Shown: positions 45,346 through 57,032 of the stretch, piece by piece
How the letters are laid out: each line of letters opens with the position of its first letter
Numbering within the stretch: the stretch's first letter is position 1
Assembly: GCA_018806985.1 (NCBI GenBank)
Contig: JADANN010000183.1
Location: forward strand, 496,001-560,000
Length of the DNA stretch: 64,000 nt
Reading direction: 5' to 3'
From: Angiostrongylus vasorum
Taxonomy: Eukaryota; Nematoda; Chromadorea; Rhabditida; Metastrongylidae
Notes under the pieces: generated by a model
Databases searched by the model: none
What the model was told of the DNA's origin: nothing
Seen by the model: only the letters and a program-made list of their open reading frames with translations
Program-made: the position numbers and the translations under genes

Positions 45346-45867
45346 TACAACTAACTTGTGAAAACCATTTTTTTGACAAACATATTTAACGAGACCCCAA
45401 GCCATCACATATTTTCTTGATTTTCTATTCCAAACTCTTCGAGGACTTTACCTTTTTTCAGTTCATGGAGGAACATGTGTTGTTATGTAATCATGTTCGG
45501 GAAAATCTTCACAATCTATGTGCATAAACTTCATACTATTTCAACTAACCAGTCAATTGATTTAAAATTCGTCACTGTTGTAGTTCCCGTTCTTTTTTTA
45601 GATTGAAGAGTACCCCGCCAGATTTTTTAGCTTTCCACCTAGGCGTTCTTTTTACACTGGCGGAAAATGTTGTGTCCTTCTAGCCAGCGTAGTCATCACT
45701 GAACCTTTCAAAAGAGACCTTATATCCCATATTGTACATCGATTCAGTAATCTTCTTGGCTTCCATTGGAGAAAACTGTGCAATTTCATTTGTACATACA
45801 GCCGTGAAAAGGCGCTTTTGAAATAAATGAAGCGGCCTAGTGTTCGGTTGTTGTTCAATAAAGGCTA
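45346..45867. other. Unassigned
   Basis: AT-rich, no feature recognised. Confidence 0.3.
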
Positions 45868-46135
45868 AAAAAGCTCTCGGCGTTGATCAATCCCTGAGGG
45901 GATGCGCCATTCAACTTCATTAAGCATCGTTTGGAGGTGACTGAATGCACATCTGACCTTTACAACGACTCGTAGTGGCCTTCTTATGTATCGAGCCAGT
46001 GCTGCTATTCTCCTAGACAAGTCTGGTACCAATTTGCCGACTTCGGAAGGATGGAAGGCTTGATAGGCCATGGGCGTGGGGATCGATTCCACGTGTGTGT
46101 CGCAGGGCGCCTCCGACCACCGTGCCACACGTGTC
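45868..46135 (-). mobile_element. SINE-B, reverse, full length
   Basis: The reverse complement starts 'tgtggcacggtggtcggagg' and contains 'gtggaatcgatccccacgcc', 'ggcaaattggtaccagactt', 'gcttaatgaagttgaatggc' and 'cgccgagagcttttttagcc'. Its box B is the closest of the SINE-B set to GGTTCGANTCC. Confidence 0.78.
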
Positions 46136-46815
46136 CTACTCTTTCATAAGTTCCATAAAAACTTCTGGTTATCTACTTTTAGGGCCTTTTAAATAACATT
46201 TCTTATTGAATTTGTAATGAATGGCAGCTTGAATCAGAGCTTATTCACGTCTACAGCGTTTGAAGAGAGTTTCTGACAAGTTCTTTCTTTTTATACAAAA
46301 AGGTATGGAGAGGGGAACCGGATTGTTTCGTTAAGTGGTCGCTTCTGGTTGTTTATCTCGTAATTTGAAGCGCTTGTCTATTTCCTCCTTGTTGTTTCAG
46401 TTCAAAGAGAACAAATGAAGATAAACTGGAACGACACTTATCATTTTTTTGCCTCTGCAAGATGGGAAATAAAGTGAAATGTGTAGTCGCCTTATCGAAA
46501 ACTCCAACTGGTTATCAGCAACAGCGATCGTACAAGACGCATCCATTCTTTATTAGTCATAACTGGTTCTTCATTTACGCTCGTTGACTTTCTGCTTTAC
46601 TTCATAATTTCTGATTTTACTCCCCTCTTTTTCTTTCATTATTATTTCAGCAATTGTCCAAGAGAACATTCAACTGGTGACCGACTACGTTACTGTAGTG
46701 CAATACGTGGTCCAATTCCTTCATTAACCAACATATTCGGATAGTCTCAACAATTTTTAATCTGGTTGAAATCAAGTGTAAACATATATGGTAGTCAAAA
46801 ATCGAAAATTAGTCT
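46136..46815 (+). promoter_or_regulatory. Upstream region of the PHYH gene, with a candidate exon
   Basis: No TATA box or initiator can be defended. At 46651-46744, right after 'attatttcag', a 30-codon frame ('CPREHSTGDRLRYCSAIRGP') ends in TAG. It could be the last exon of an upstream gene, with the PHYH start only about 110 bp on. That spacing would suit a nematode operon, but no upstream exons were recognised. Confidence 0.3.
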
Positions 46816-49800
46816 ATGAACATAATCTCATTACGGCATCAGACTAAAATTCAGATGTGCAACAGCGGTGCGGATGTGTTGAAATGGGATGTGGACGGAA
46901 TTGTTCTCTCCAAAGACCAAAAATTGTTCTACGAAAAGAATGGCTACTTGGTAATCCGAAATTGTGTCCCCAGCTATGAATTGGATCGCTATAAACGAAG
47001 ATTCAAGGAAATCTGTAGAGGCAAAGATATTCCATTAAACATGACTGTAATGAGGGATATAGCCATCGCCAAATCAGAATATGTTACCGGAGAAAAGGCC
47101 ATCACAAAAATACAAGATTTCCAAGACGATCCCGTACTGTTCGATTACTGCCGGTATAGAGGAGTGAGTTCTCATTATTTGTCGAATATATGTCACTTGT
47201 ATCCTTTCGTGGAGGTGCGTGTAGCGCAGTGATTAGGAGTGATCTAATATATACATGTGTTCGATCCCGCAGCGCAGGCTCATTAAACCTTCCATGTCTT
47301 CAGGGTGGGCAAATTGGTACCAGACCTATCTGATAGCAGCACTCAATCGATACATCTTTAGGTTACCGCGAGTCATTGCACAAGCCAGATATGCAATCAG
47401 TCATTTCTTACGATGCTTAGTGAAGTCGGATGCATAGCGCATCCCTCAGGGATTACCAACACCGAGAGCTTTATCCTTCATCCTTTTATCGTAACGAAAA
47501 AGGACGTATCGCTTGCTTTTGTTTAACTTCTCACCGAGCATAAGAAAGCCCTCCTCCCTTTCTTCGATTCTCTCAGTTGATAGCAGATTCGCCACTAATG
47601 GTGGTGATATGTGCATTTGAATTTAGCAAATAGCGCGTCGACTTTTAAAAAGATATTTTTTAAAAATGGCACCTTCCCCATTTTATGCAGGTACATCATT
47701 GCAGCCAGATCCATAATAGAAGTTATAGTTTTTCTTATTTATTTATATGACCCGTGTTCACACATTTTTCGGATCTGAATACTTCTCTCATTCGACTCTT
47801 TCTCGTTTCCGTTGTTCACGAATGAAGACGTCTAGATTTAATGGGTATATTCGTCTGCTGTTTAAAAATTTTTTTCGTTTCCGTCGCAAACGTCGTTGAA
47901 TGCTTATCGATTAGGGTTTTTGCTGCATTATTGGGAAATATGTTCTTAAGTGTTCTCTAGAGTTCGCCACAGGGCATTCGGTAGCTTTTGTGGAGCGTTC
48001 GCAGATAGGGTCTGACGCCAGTTTACCCACAACTTAAGAATGGAAAGCCTGGTTGACCTAGAGCGATTTCGAATCACGGGTCATTGGTCGTATTATCGAA
48101 ATCCACCTCTATGCTACTCGCACTACATTCAGTTTTCGACGCTGGATTTAACACATTTTCCGTTAACCCACTAATCTAACAGAAGTGTTACGAAGATAAC
48201 AACAGAATATTGCTTTGAAAACTCATAAAAAGGCACATACGCGGAAGGTATTCTTCCTTAAAACGAGTTAACAAATTGCATAAACATTCCCATCTTTAAT
48301 ATTCGTTTCCATCAGGAAGCCTTGCTAAGACTAAACCATTACCAGGATCCTCCACTGTCCTAGTATCAAACTAGTCGCGTGGTGGCAAATCTCCCTCTGA
48401 TCCACAAGGGCGGCGATCTTGAGATTGTGGTGGTGAAGGTCTTGGGCAGACTTTGGCCAGGCCGATCTTGAGATTCCAAAGAACCACAATGACTTAACCA
48501 GCAAATCTCCGAAAAACGGAGATTATCCTGGGAGCTCGTACAACCAATCAGGACGGGCCATTCTAATATCAAGTATTAATATTCTAGATTACGAATATAC
48601 GAAACGCTCTGCTAAGAAAGAAAACCTTTTTTTACTTTTATTTTACATGGCTCCTCGTTACATCTATTAGGTCGTACAGAAATAAATGAGCGTTTTTAAC
48701 AACATGTTTTAAATTTTCATAACTTGCTTCAAGCAAAACTTTATTAATCACAATAATAACCATTTAAATTTGCACATTTTTTTCAACGAGGAACAATGCT
48801 ATTCATTCTGCTTGCCTAAAATTCTGGAGTTCTTGAAGCGACGAATTCGTTGAAGACACTTGCTGCGTTGTCGTGGTTGGTGAAGTATTTATCACGCAGG
48901 AATACTATGCGGATCCCAGCAGTTCTTGCATTTGTTTCGTTACCTCGTTTTCATTGTCCACAAAGTTCGTTGAACATTTCGTGTGTTGTTTTGCTGCTGC
49001 TTGAAGATTTCGTCTCTTTCTTTTGAATGTCGTAGAGTTCCATCTGGGTGGATTCTCCTTGCAGCCATGAAAATACCCCGGCTACGACGTCTACGTGGAT
49101 TGGCAGAGATTCTTGAGGGATAGGTCAAACTAGTAACTTGCTCCTGGAGTGGATCACTAACCCTTGCGTTTCCTTCTTTTTCAGAACCTTTATGGAATTG
49201 TGTTTAACGTATTGAAGCTTAAAAAAAGTAGAAGCGGCTTCCACTGAATGCTTAAAAAGTGAAAAATAAGTGGAAGCGTTACAGGTGGTTGATGTTGTTA
49301 TGGACCTTATTGGAACGAAAAAATCAAATCTATTGGCGATGCACACCATGCTTATTAACAAACCACCTGACAGTGGTGAGCTTTTCTACAATCGAATAGT
49401 CAAATAAATCTCTTCTTTTAGTTATAGAGCAAAACATTGTTTGAGTGTGAAAGAAAGCGTGAAAGCACTAGAAGAAGTTCTGTTTCATTTTTATTCGAAG
49501 AAGAGCAACGTTTTCTTTAAGGAAAACTTACATCTCGACATCCAATGCACCAGGATCTACATTACTTTCCATTTCGACCTGCTGATTTTGTTTGTTGTGC
49601 GTGGACAGCAATGGAATTGGTGAAATGAACAGAATTCTTTTCGTCTTCGTTTGCTTTCTCTCTGCTTTTGATTTCTTTGGTGAAAACAGAAGCAAATCAA
49701 GTCGTCTTAAAAAGTGTTGTAAAAGCATTTAAGGTGAACCGTGCTAACGGCTGTTTGGTGGTAGTGCCTGGAACTCACAAGGGAGCGTTGCTGGCGCACG

Positions 49801-52800
49801 ATTACCCGAAATGGGAGGTAGAGTTTGTTTAACCCAGCTCCATCCCCTTTTTATTAATGTTTTCTAAGTGACCTTTCCATCAATTTTTTTTCTTTGTTAC
49901 TTATATGGCTTTTTATATTTTGCATACTTATTTATACTTCACATGCTCTTTGAATCTCAGCACATTTTTACACGGAGATGGTAGTAGTCAGATCTACTAC
50001 AGAATTATGCAAATAGGGAGGCTTCAAGGAGGCACTATCTTCTGTTTGTGAGAATGTGGTCGATATTGGAGGTAGTTATGCTGTTAGGAGACTCCTATTT
50101 TTTCTAGCAATGATTTTCTGTCTTCTAGAAAATGAATTCCCATGGAAAGGACATATTGTGAGCATAAACTCGGCAAGACGGTTGTTATTCTCATTTCTCT
50201 TTCCTATTCCAATTTTTTCTATTTTGCATGCATTTTCGTCGGCATCCCTAATCTTGCATTGAAGTCTGCACCACTATCCCCACTGATCTCCTTCATAGAA
50301 GGATCTCCTACTGGTTAGTCGCAACAACGTGGCGCGTCCCCAGGTGGCAGATAGGGAATTAATGGCAAACCGAGAACGACCTTTGTCTGCTTGAGACGCG
50401 GGTGGATCCACAGGATGAGCTCCCGGTTTCTGCTGCTCCGATTTGACATGTAATTTCTGTATTTACGAGCGCATATTCATGCATACGTGCATGGATGTTT
50501 TTTCGTTTATGCGGATTGTTTTCTACGAGTGAAATCGGCCAAAAGCCCACAGTCATGTGGCAGGGAAGTATATGGGAATTGGTTAGGAGTTGCCTGCAAC
50601 AAATATGCTCCATGTCTACCCCTAGAGAGACTGGCAAGCTACCTCTGATATATACCCAGGTTCCACGTTCAGAGCTCAGCAAACTATGCGTGGGTATCAA
50701 AAAGCTAAACACAAACGACTGCCATTCCCCTGATCATGAGAGAGTCCCCGACTCCGCAGCGTTGGGTAGGACGAGTACGGAGAAGCTATTAAAATCTCAA
50801 GAAAATTCTGGGCTGCCAAGATCGCAATAGGATAAGGTGACGATCTCTACAATGCTCTCACACCGCTATATGACGCACCCTCCATAGAACGCAAGCAAGA
50901 AGGATAAAGTAAGACGTCGTCTGACTGGCCGGGACGAGACGACGCCACCCATTCAACGCTGTCTATAACACCGGAGAAGAACTGTTCCACGGAACATGCG
51001 ACAGTAGAGGAGTCGGCGGCGTCGGCGTTCTCGTTAACACGAGTTTGTCCGAGAATATTCATTCGAACAACTAACAACGTGAATCGGACGCTTACGATTG
51101 AAGAGATGTGGATCAACACTGATTTGACGTTCTTCGTTGTCTACACAGATACATCAAACTATGACGAAACAGAAGTCAGAGCGTTCTATATGGACTTAGA
51201 TATACCAAGTTCTACACAGAACACCACTCATTTTTCGAGGTCATCATTGGAGATTTTAACGCTAAGATTGAATCTACAAGGGCTTCTGAACAATGTAACA
51301 TTGGCACCCACTCATTAGAGTGAAATGAGCACAGCACGCGGCTGTCAGTGCTTATCACGATGACCAAGACCATTTATGGTAAATCGCAATTCCAGAAATC
51401 CGCTCTCGAAGCTTAACGAGCGAGTCTCCCAATGGAAAACACCAGGAAGAAACAGATCACATCATAGTAAGTCGAAGATTTTGCTTAACCAATGTCGTTG
51501 GTGTCCCAAAATTCTACATTCCACTCTATGGACAGGAGCAGTTACTTACCGGGTCCCTCGAGATATTAAACGTTCTGTAAGAAAGCCGTCGACCCAATGG
51601 TCAGAGTTCCCCACGAAAACCCTAGAAAAAAAGGTATGATGCTCAACAAGCTTCTAGAGCGACAGGAACCCCACTAGACTACTCTTCCACACGACAGGGA
51701 GAAATGGAAGACTTACTGATGCCTGTGCTAGAAGAACAATCGATGATCATCGGGACTACAGGTGATACAGATGATGGATGACGCATGCGTGAAAATATGC
51801 ATATGGAGTGTTGCATCTAGTATTTTTTCCACTTGTTGATTTTTAGAGAATGATCGCTCAAGGTGAAATAAAACATGATTCGAAATGTGCATTGTCATCG
51901 ATTTGCTGTGATTTCTCAATACACGAGAAAAAATTTACCAATACTCCAATTGTTTTTTGAAGATTAATAAACGTTTCATTATAAATATCTGATGGAGGCA
52001 AATTGCTGAACCTGTGATTTCAGGGCGGTGTTAACAAAGCTTACCATGGTATCCAAAACTACGATCCCTCGACGCCACGACTGTATGTCGAGATGAACGC
52101 CGGTGATACAGTTTTCTTTCACCCACTGCTCATTCACGGATCTGGCGCTAACAGAACAGAAGGTGGTGGATCTTTAAAGAAGAAGCTGTGATCTAAATTT
52201 CTACATTCGCTGTGGGCGTACAAGAGACTGTTTAAAGAATCGCGAATTCTTCGCCCTTAATTAAACCAAAGCCTGGACATTTGTTCACTTCCCTGGTACA
52301 ATACTACCTACTTGGGTACTGAGATAGGCCTTCTTCGCGATTACTACGGGCTCTATTATGTTTTCATTCATTTCCTTTCCCGCTCAATCGTTGTCATGGT
52401 GGTTGCCGACTGCGGAACATGAAGACGTTCGCAGCACGCATTAAGTAGCCCTGAAAAGGCTTTCATCTGCGAGTGCAGGTGGTTGACGTTAGCCACGAAA
52501 ACAATTGTAGACCAGAAGCATCTACAGAATTGTAGATGCAGAAGAAGCTTGCATTCTTTCGGAGTTCAACCCGCTGTTCCTTTCATTCATCTGTCATTCG
52601 TTCTTCTTATTATGTTATTGACTCCTTGTGCTTCGTTTCCATGTGTGTTCTCCTGGATCCCGGAAATGGAGTAGATTTCGAAGATCTGAAACGATCAATC
52701 TAGCAAGATCTTGTAAGCGGCTGTAAAATTTATGATTACGTCGTTCAAGTGCTCTGTGGTGATGCATAATGTTCTTAACGTGTTTGAAATATCAACAAAT

Positions 52801-55800
52801 GACTGTAATGCATAACAGAGCACTGGGATTACAGTTTAATCGAGAAGGTGAGCGTGGGAATTGGGCTTTTTAGTTTGTTGGTGGCTTCTTTGAGACGCTG
52901 GAATGCGTGTATTCTTCCACATGTTCACTGAACGCCCTCGGAACGCGCACCAGGTAGCCTTTGTAACAAGAGACCCATCCAGTTCGATCTGTTCACCTCT
53001 GCACTATGGGTTCATCATGAGCTAAGTCCTTTTCCGATTTATGCGCAGCGGAGTCGCTTTTCCAAATCTTTGAGCCTAATCGCCATCTCTGCTCCGTTGT
53101 TGCTTCATAGAATTACAACGATAACGTCAACGAAACGGAAATTTTATACGGATTCTTCATCAGTAAGCAGTACTTCCATTCTGGTGGAGTGACTTGGATG
53201 TCAACTGAAGTGCGGCAGTGAACAGCTTTGACACTATGGTGCTGCTTTTTCGAACCTCCATTGCTATGGGAATAGTAAAGAGCTAATTTAAGTGCTGTAT
53301 TTTCCTGTTGCAGTTGCGAAAATTGTTAACTAGGGCACATGTCTAGAACCCGTCCACTCTGGTTAATAAGCAAGGATGGGATTGCATTCGTTTCGACACT
53401 GATAAACGTTCTTCCATATTTGACGAAATTCACCAAAAAGGTATAGATGGTATTTACGACAATGTTCTCTGCCTGGACACGGTTTGGATGTGGTCAGTGC
53501 AGCGAAATCCTTGTCGGAATCGTCTTTGCTCAACCAGTTGTGCCTTGCCTGAGATTTTTGTTGTGTACAAAAGGGTGATCTTTGTGAACACCTTGCAGAG
53601 TGCACTCAAGAACCACATTGAGCGGTAATCACAAAGATATCTTCGGCTACTCTTTTTCAGTGGTATATCCGTGCTTATCGTCCCCAACTTTTCTGGGGAT
53701 TTTTGCTTCTGGTTATGATGCCATGCCACATGGGTTGAGAGAAGCACATGCAATTTGTGCTCTCCAGCTAGAAGAAAGTTGACGGAGACATTATCGGATT
53801 CTGCAATTGTATCTCTCTTCTCAGATGGTGAAATACCTTTCCTTTTTCAACCAGCGGAGAATTCCATGTCTAAGACAGGTATTTCGATGCGGAGAAGGCT
53901 TGCGCAGTTTCTTCGTTGTCAAGTCCATATAATGGCAAGATGTGATGATGGTTCCATCTTTGCACATTGTGTTGGATAGCAAAACTTATAGTCACACAGA
54001 TTCCGACCGCACTTCTACAGATTGGATACTTTTTAAGCTGCTTCCCGCAGCTTCTTCTGCCGATGGAAGCACGTTAACACGGCTAATTACATGACTGAAA
54101 AGAGAAACGACTCGACGGCGTTCTGCGATCTTTAAGCAGCACCCGAAGCAACATGCGGAATGACCCTCATAGAAGGTGAGTGCGAGAAAAAAGGAATACA
54201 ATGCAAGAACTGCAGAGATTCGCACAATAGATGTGATGGTGGTTTATCATATAATAAAAATGCAGATGTATATCCTCTTGCAAAGATCTTCCACAATTGG
54301 AACTACCATCTATGTCAGTTGTTTTGCAATTGGGGTAAAATTTACGTTTCATTCTCTTTTTCGAGCAACTCGTTGGCGGTAACGAGATAAGAACTGAACT
54401 TCTCGATTGAAAAACTGAGGGGAGTTCATCACAAATTCCAAGTCATTCGAGAAGTGGCTTGTAGCCCTTCGCTGGGTCTTCCTTTATCTGTCAGTTATGT
54501 GAGAAGATTTTATTGAGAATATCCTTGCCACACACGAATTATCTTGTTTTTTTTGGACCATTACACGAATTCGTTCGCAGCTTACGTTCAATCGAGTCTT
54601 GACACAGAGGAGGCGGCGATCAGATTTAGTACAGAATGAAGTGACTGTGGATCTGTCAAAGGGAAACCATTTTATTTTCATGAGAATATGATCGATCTCT
54701 GGATTAGTCGTCTCGTTAGGAAACTTCCATGTCCATAGGCAATCTTCTGCCTTCTCGAAAAATGAATTCCCATGGAAGAAACCCGTTGCGGAAAGTAAGT
54801 CCTCCACACTTTCTGCTCTTATTTCGGTCCTCTCCAATGCTGAATTTTCCTACATGATATTCATTTTCGTCGGCTTTTCCTAATCTGCAACTGAAGTTTC
54901 CATCTATGAATTTATAGATGGGCTTGTCGTTGCGGATTACTTCCGCTATCTGGATTTTAACAGGTCCAGTTCGTTCTCACCAGTTGTACAAGTTGGTGAG
55001 CAGCAGTTGATGATGCTCACTTTCTTTCACGGAGTTCAAGAAGGAGAGTTGCCAAGCAAATTGTTAAGACCTTGTACAAGGTTATCTGATAAGAAAGAGC
55101 TGTATTTGCGATAGAGCCAACGCTACCGATATTTTGTTGTGGAAAGTTCTTCCCACAAATGACAGAGATCTCGTCATCTTATTAGCTTGTCTTCGCCTTT
55201 TGGTTTTTTGTTTTTTGTAGGGCGATCTCATAGAATTTAATGCATCCAGGTGCTTTAGCAAGAGCGTAGTTGCTGAAATATCATCCTGGTGTTAATAGCG
55301 CAGGTAAAGAAGCCGTCTCCTTCGAGTGTCGTGAAAGTGCACGTTTATCCGCTTCCAATAAGGTCCTGTGCTGCAACCAGAGATTTGATCGCATCTAAGC
55401 GGCTTTAGCACCTCCCGACATCATAGACGGGAGTGGCCAATGTGCAGGGTACTGAGGCCGTAGCCGAAACGGTTTAGCCAATGTAGTTTCCTGAAGTACC
55501 GAATTCAGCTTGCCTGTACCTTCTTTTGGGCCGTCAATACATAGGTGGTGATTTCTAGTATTCGTTCTTGCTTGCCTTCTCAATAGAAACGTCGTGCTCT
55601 TTCTTAACTTGAGAGACCCTGTTAGGTGGATATGTCATGCGCCGTAGGTAGCAGTTGAACACCCAGGAATATCCTCAGCCATGATAAAAAAAATTGAGCC
55701 GGTAAAGCATTGAGTCATAGAGAAGTGTATTACCATTGGGATACAGCAAGAATAAAATATATACTTGTTAAGTCGAAAAGTCAATAGAACTTTATGGCGT

Positions 55801-57032
55801 TTTATTTAAAGGATTCCGAAAAGCGATCTCGTGTCACTACGCAAACGATGATCTCTGCAGGTATATCGACGTGAAAAATTCTACGCAAGAGGTGTGACAA
55901 GGGTAAAATGTGTTTTTTAATCTGTGAAATAGAAAAATTTCCCACAAATGCTATTTTTGTTGTTTTTCTTACTTTCACTGTTATAAATGCTATCATTGAT
56001 CTTGTCATTAACATGTAATCATTTTTATTTACTGTCTATTCTTTTTCCTGGGTGCCGGACTGCGATGTACACCGGGGGACTCACCCCTGACAGGGTCTCC
56101 CAAGCTGAGAAGGAGTCCGACGTTTCCATCAGAAAGCCCAGCTAAAAGTAAACCAGCTTTAGGATCCACCACCATCCTTGTATCAAACTAACCGCATAAA
56201 GTGGCGAATTTCCCTCTGAACCACAAGGGCTGCGATTGGTTGTGGGGTGGAGACCTGAGGCAGACTGACTAGGCTGATCTCGGGATTCAAAAGAACCACA
56301 ATGGCTTAACAAGCCAATCTCCGAAAAGTGGAGATTATGCTGGGGCCAACACAACCAGTGAGGACGGGCCATTCATGTATCAAGTAAGCATTCTTTTTCA
56401 TGGCAGAGTATGCTGTAATATAACTACAATGATGCTGACATATTTGCAAAACTCCGAACCGCAGGTGTTTGACAGCGCCTATAAAACACGGCTGAGAGAA
56501 AGGCGAAACGAAGGACTTGCATGGTGTTGTGGTGAACGCCTTGGCACCCGGAAAGGCTAATAGAGCGTTCGTTCACCATCGGAGACACTTGGAGTCCGGT
56601 GTTTTGCAAATATCTCACCACTGTTGTAATTATGTTGTCATTATTATTAGTGTTACAGGGATTGTTGTAGAGGTAGACAATTACTAATTGGCCTCCTTCA
56701 TCTATGACCACTTTATACTTCTATGTTTACGCAGTATTTCGATTATAACACAAAGAGTAACGACAAGCTGTTGATGTTTTAGGAACTGTCGAAGGAAATT
56801 ATAGAAATGGCGAAGAATAAAATATTGAAGTACGGCAGCGATGTCAGCAATCTACAAATAGATTACGGTGTATGAAACCGTTCTAAAAATTCCTCGTTCC
56901 TTTTTTCTATTCAGTAGAATGGTCTGTACTTCTAGTGAGGATTCTAAAACGTTAGGCCGTTGAAATTTGCCGTTTTAGGATATTTGGCGTATGCGTGCTC
57001 GTGCAGTGAATGGAACACGATCGAACCTTTGA
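46816..57032 (+). CDS. PHYH: Phytanoyl-CoA 2-hydroxylase (PHYH), 8 exons
   Basis: Fe(II)/2-oxoglutarate dioxygenase of peroxisomal alpha-oxidation, which hydroxylates phytanoyl-CoA-type 3-methyl acyl-CoAs. Exons: 46816 (or 46855)-47163, 49285-49375, 49522-49619, 49734-49817, 52024-52162, 55812-55891, 56783-56869 and 56979-57032. Every junction has AG/GT and keeps phase. Landmarks: '[12 protein letters not shown]', '[12 protein letters not shown]', '[19 protein letters not shown]', '[20 protein letters not shown]', '[13 protein letters not shown]', '[12 protein letters not shown]' and the end '[17 protein letters not shown]' before TGA. Counting from the ATG at 46855 (313 aa; 326 from 46816; human about 338), the iron ligands are H143, D145 and H232, and the 2OG-binding Arg is R243. 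The ATG at 46855 follows 'aaattcag', a possible trans-splice or cis acceptor, and I prefer it. No PTS2-like N-terminus is seen; the C-terminal SNL resembles a weak PTS1. Introns hold SINE-B, SINE-A, RTE and LINE fragments, yet no exon is damaged. Confidence 0.95.
47210..47490 (+). mobile_element. SINE-B in PHYH intron 1
   Basis: Head 'gtgtagcgcagtgattagga' (box A), 'tgtgttcgatcccgcagcgc' (box B close to consensus), body 'ggcaaattggtaccagacct' and end 'ccgagagctttatccttc'. It lies 46 bp after the exon 1 donor, in sense orientation. Confidence 0.8.
48305..48575 (+). mobile_element. SINE-A copy 5, 5' truncated with TSD
   Basis: Starts inside the element at 'gtttccatcaggaagccttg' and ends at the tail 'taatatcaagta'. 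Flanked by the 9 bp repeat 'ttaatattc' at 48296-48304 and 48576-48584. Truncation at the 5' end together with a TSD indicates target-primed reverse transcription. In PHYH intron 1. Confidence 0.87.
48790..49130 (-). mobile_element. LINE linker-region fragment
   Basis: Minus-strand frame 48940-49128 has '[20 protein letters not shown]', comparable in position and pattern to the RTE linker 'VALQRPDGTVTASRNPWRK'. The sequence differs from the main RTE copies and probably belongs to the second LINE family. In PHYH intron 1. Confidence 0.5.
49980..50290 (-). mobile_element. Second-family LINE fragment (endonuclease part)
   Basis: Aligns with 54640-54900: both have 'aaaatgaattcccatgga' and 'attttcgtcggc' in the same order. 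The 54 kb copy encodes an endonuclease region there. In PHYH intron 4. Confidence 0.55.
50300..51780 (+). mobile_element. RTE LINE with large internal deletion
   Basis: 5' region from about 50300, endonuclease fragments 50800-51480 ('[13 protein letters not shown]'-like, '[19 protein letters not shown]'). At about 51525 it jumps to the C-terminal segment ('[19 protein letters not shown]'), so the linker and all of the RT are missing (roughly 1.7 kb). The 3' end near 51770 has 'gggactacaggtgatacag', as in other RTE copies. It lies in PHYH intron 4, sense orientation. Confidence 0.85.
52305..52490. repeat. Repeat shared with the 40.6 kb insert
   Basis: 'ctacctacttgggtactgag' and 'cctttcccgctcaatcgttg' correspond to blocks at 40645-40760. 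Moderate divergence. In PHYH intron 5. Confidence 0.4.
52860..55180 (-). mobile_element. Second LINE family, decayed, minus strand
   Basis: Minus-strand RT piece at 53454-53753 ('[11 protein letters not shown]', then '[18 protein letters not shown]') and endonuclease piece at 54484-54837 ('[20 protein letters not shown]', '[10 protein letters not shown]', '[12 protein letters not shown]'). The endonuclease lies upstream of the RT, the normal LINE order. Residues differ clearly from the main RTE copies, so I treat it as a separate family. Many stops. In PHYH intron 5. Confidence 0.7.
56048..56389 (+). mobile_element. SINE-A copy 6, 5' truncated with TSD
   Basis: Starts 'ctgggtgccggactgcgatg' (about 50 bp short of full length) and ends 'gccattcatgtatcaagtaa'. 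Flanked by the 10 bp repeat 'attctttttc' at 56038-56047 and 56390-56399. In PHYH intron 6. Confidence 0.87.
56400..56640. repeat. Foldback family D, inverted pair in PHYH intron 6
   Basis: A left piece ('atatttgcaaaactccgaac', 'gcaggtgtttg', 'ggcgaaacgaaggac') and a right piece ('gttcaccatcggagacac', 'gtccggtgttttgcaaatat') are inverse copies of one block about 100 bp apart. Confidence 0.6.

Noticed and set aside
54160..54390. Cysteine-rich, zinc-finger-like frame ('[11 protein letters not shown]')
   Set aside because: Lies inside a LINE relic read on the other strand; spacing fits no finger I know.
56868..56874. PHYH ending at the TGA at 56872-56874
   Set aside because: Using the donor at 56870 joins in frame to '[17 protein letters not shown]', which matches the conserved C-terminus of the family.
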